Positions 4,704-5,538 of a DNA stretch of 5,538 nucleotides are shown in pieces. Source of the stretch: an uncultured Streptococcus sp. GTDB lineage: Bacteria; Bacillota; Bacilli; Lactobacillales; Streptococcaceae. The notes under the pieces are model-generated. The model was not told the DNA's origin. It did not search any database and saw only the letters and a list, made by a program, of their open reading frames with translations. Positions within the stretch are counted from its first letter, which is position 1; each line of letters begins with the position of its first letter. The stretch is taken from positions 1 to 5,538 of the forward strand of contig CAKPXD010000096.1 of assembly GCA_934201655.1 (NCBI GenBank), read 5' to 3'. The position numbers and the translations under genes were made by a program.

Positions 4704-5538
4704 ATGGAAAAACGTAGTAGAAGAAAAAATCAATCAGGATTACCAGTTGTCAGAGAGTCTATCCAATTTTTCAAAAACTATCGACAGTGGAGTAATAAAA
4801 CCTTTGTTGTTGTGTTGTTGATTGTTGTTGCGATTTCGATGGCTTTGACTTTATTAGCTCAAGGAATTAAGGGAGTTCCATTGTGGAATAGGAATGCATC
4901 TTCAGTGAGTCAGAATTCAGACTCTAAAGGTAAGAATTCCGTAACGGAAGAAGAAACGAGTGTGCGCATCATGGCAAATGGTGACCTCCTCTATCATATT
5001 CCGATTTATCGAACTGCCCAAAAGGAAGATGGTACTTATGATTTTCATGAAAATTTTGAGTATGTAAAACCTTGGCTCAAACAAGCAGACCTAGTCATCG
5101 GTGACTTTGAAGGAACTGTAAATCAGGATCACTACTTAGGAGGTTATCCTTTGTTTAATGCACCAGGAGAAGTCATGGATGCTATAAAGGATGCTGGTTA
5201 TCAAGTGTTAGACTTGGCTCACAATCATATCTTAGATTCTCAGATCGAGGGAGTTTTTTCAACTGCTGATGCTATCGAAAAAGCTGGAATGACACCAATC
5301 GGAGTTTACACCCACGAACCAAGAGATAAGGCGTCTATCGTCATCAAGGAAGTCAAGGGAATAAAAGTTGCTCTTCTAGCTTATTCTTATGGCTTTAACG
5401 GTATTGAAGAACATATTTCTAAAGAAGACTACGACAATCATCTTTCTGACCTCAATGAAGAAAAAATGAAGGCAGAAATTGAACGAGCTGAAAAAGAAGC
5501 AGATATAACGGTTGTTATGCCTCAGATGGGAATTGAGT
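4704..5538 (+). CDS. CapA-family membrane-anchored protein, 5' part
   Basis: The first 278 residues are present; the frame is open to the window edge. AAGGAG (4691-4696), seven bases upstream, fixes the ATG. A basic N-terminus (KRSRRK) and a single hydrophobic segment (about 33-53) indicate one membrane anchor with the rest outside the cell. A polar linker (about 62-86) leads to a domain of the CapA/PgsA (PGA_cap) type, named for poly-gamma-glutamate capsule synthesis and related to metallophosphoesterases. Recognisable motifs are RIMANGDLLYH (88-98), ADLVIGDFEGTV (128-139) and LDLAHNHILD (169-178), followed by the GIKVALLAYSYGFNG block (219-233). The last residues, VVMPQMGIE (270-278), align with the usual HWGxE motif but lack the His and Trp. 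Members commonly run to about 350-450 residues, so a C-terminal portion is missing. No poly-glutamate synthase genes are next to it, so a capsule role is not supported here. A general envelope function is likelier, but unproven. Confidence 0.85.
   Translation, partial: MEKRSRRKNQSGLPVVRESIQFFKNYRQWSNKTFVVVLLIVVAISMALTLLAQGIKGVPLWNRNASSVSQNSDSKGKNSVTEEETSVRIMANGDLLYHIPIYRTAQKEDGTYDFHENFEYVKPWLKQADLVIGDFEGTVNQDHYLGGYPLFNAPGEVMDAIKDAGYQVLDLAHNHILDSQIEGVFSTADAIEKAGMTPIGVYTHEPRDKASIVIKEVKGIKVALLAYSYGFNGIEEHISKEDYDNHLSDLNEEKMKAEIERAEKEADITVVMPQMGIE

Noticed and set aside
1..5538. A mobile element, phage, defence or CRISPR system
   Set aside because: Nearly every base is assigned to conserved housekeeping-type genes and short intergenic signals. 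No transposase, integrase, direct-repeat array, tRNA or shift in base composition is apparent.

Overview
The window looks like ordinary chromosomal DNA of a low-GC streptococcus, most likely of the mitis/oralis/pneumoniae group. The evidence is AT-rich codon use, AAGGAG-type ribosome binding sites, extended -10 (TGnTATAAT) promoters, a small conserved DUF4059-type membrane protein next to trxB, and a 203-residue peptide deformylase of the Gram-positive type. I see no insertion sequence, prophage, CRISPR array, tRNA or rRNA.

Left block, + strand: the 3' end of an ArsC/Spx-family (thioredoxin-fold) gene (1-157). After 156 bases that hold a promoter and an inverted repeat come the permease (314-1114) and ATPase (1114-1857) of a polar amino acid/cystine-type ABC importer. 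The two genes overlap by one base and have no solute-binding protein gene beside them. A strong extended -10 promoter overlaps the ATPase stop codon. It is followed by a 13-bp hairpin and then a 74-residue two-helix membrane protein (1937-2161). trxB (2227-3138), which encodes thioredoxin reductase, has its own near-consensus promoter. A 17-bp perfect hairpin closes this block and also serves the convergent gene on the other strand.

Middle block, - strand: rlmB (3900-3172), a 23S rRNA 2'-O-methyltransferase, and def (4556-3945), peptide deformylase. A terminator for def and the promoter of rlmB occupy the same ~30 bases between them. The rlmB -10 box lies so close to the ATG that its own transcript would be nearly leaderless.

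Right block, + strand: divergent from def is a membrane-anchored CapA-family protein (4704 to beyond the window end), whose active-site-like motifs differ from the usual CapA consensus.

Functionally, a possible cystine importer, thioredoxin reductase and an Spx/ArsC-fold protein lie side by side, which suggests thiol/redox or sulfur amino acid housekeeping. RlmB and Def serve the ribosome and nascent proteins. The CapA-like protein acts at the cell envelope. I find no convincing new multi-gene system. The points worth a second look are regulatory (a promoter upstream of a hairpin, an overlapping terminator and promoter, a near-leaderless mRNA) and the divergent CapA motifs.
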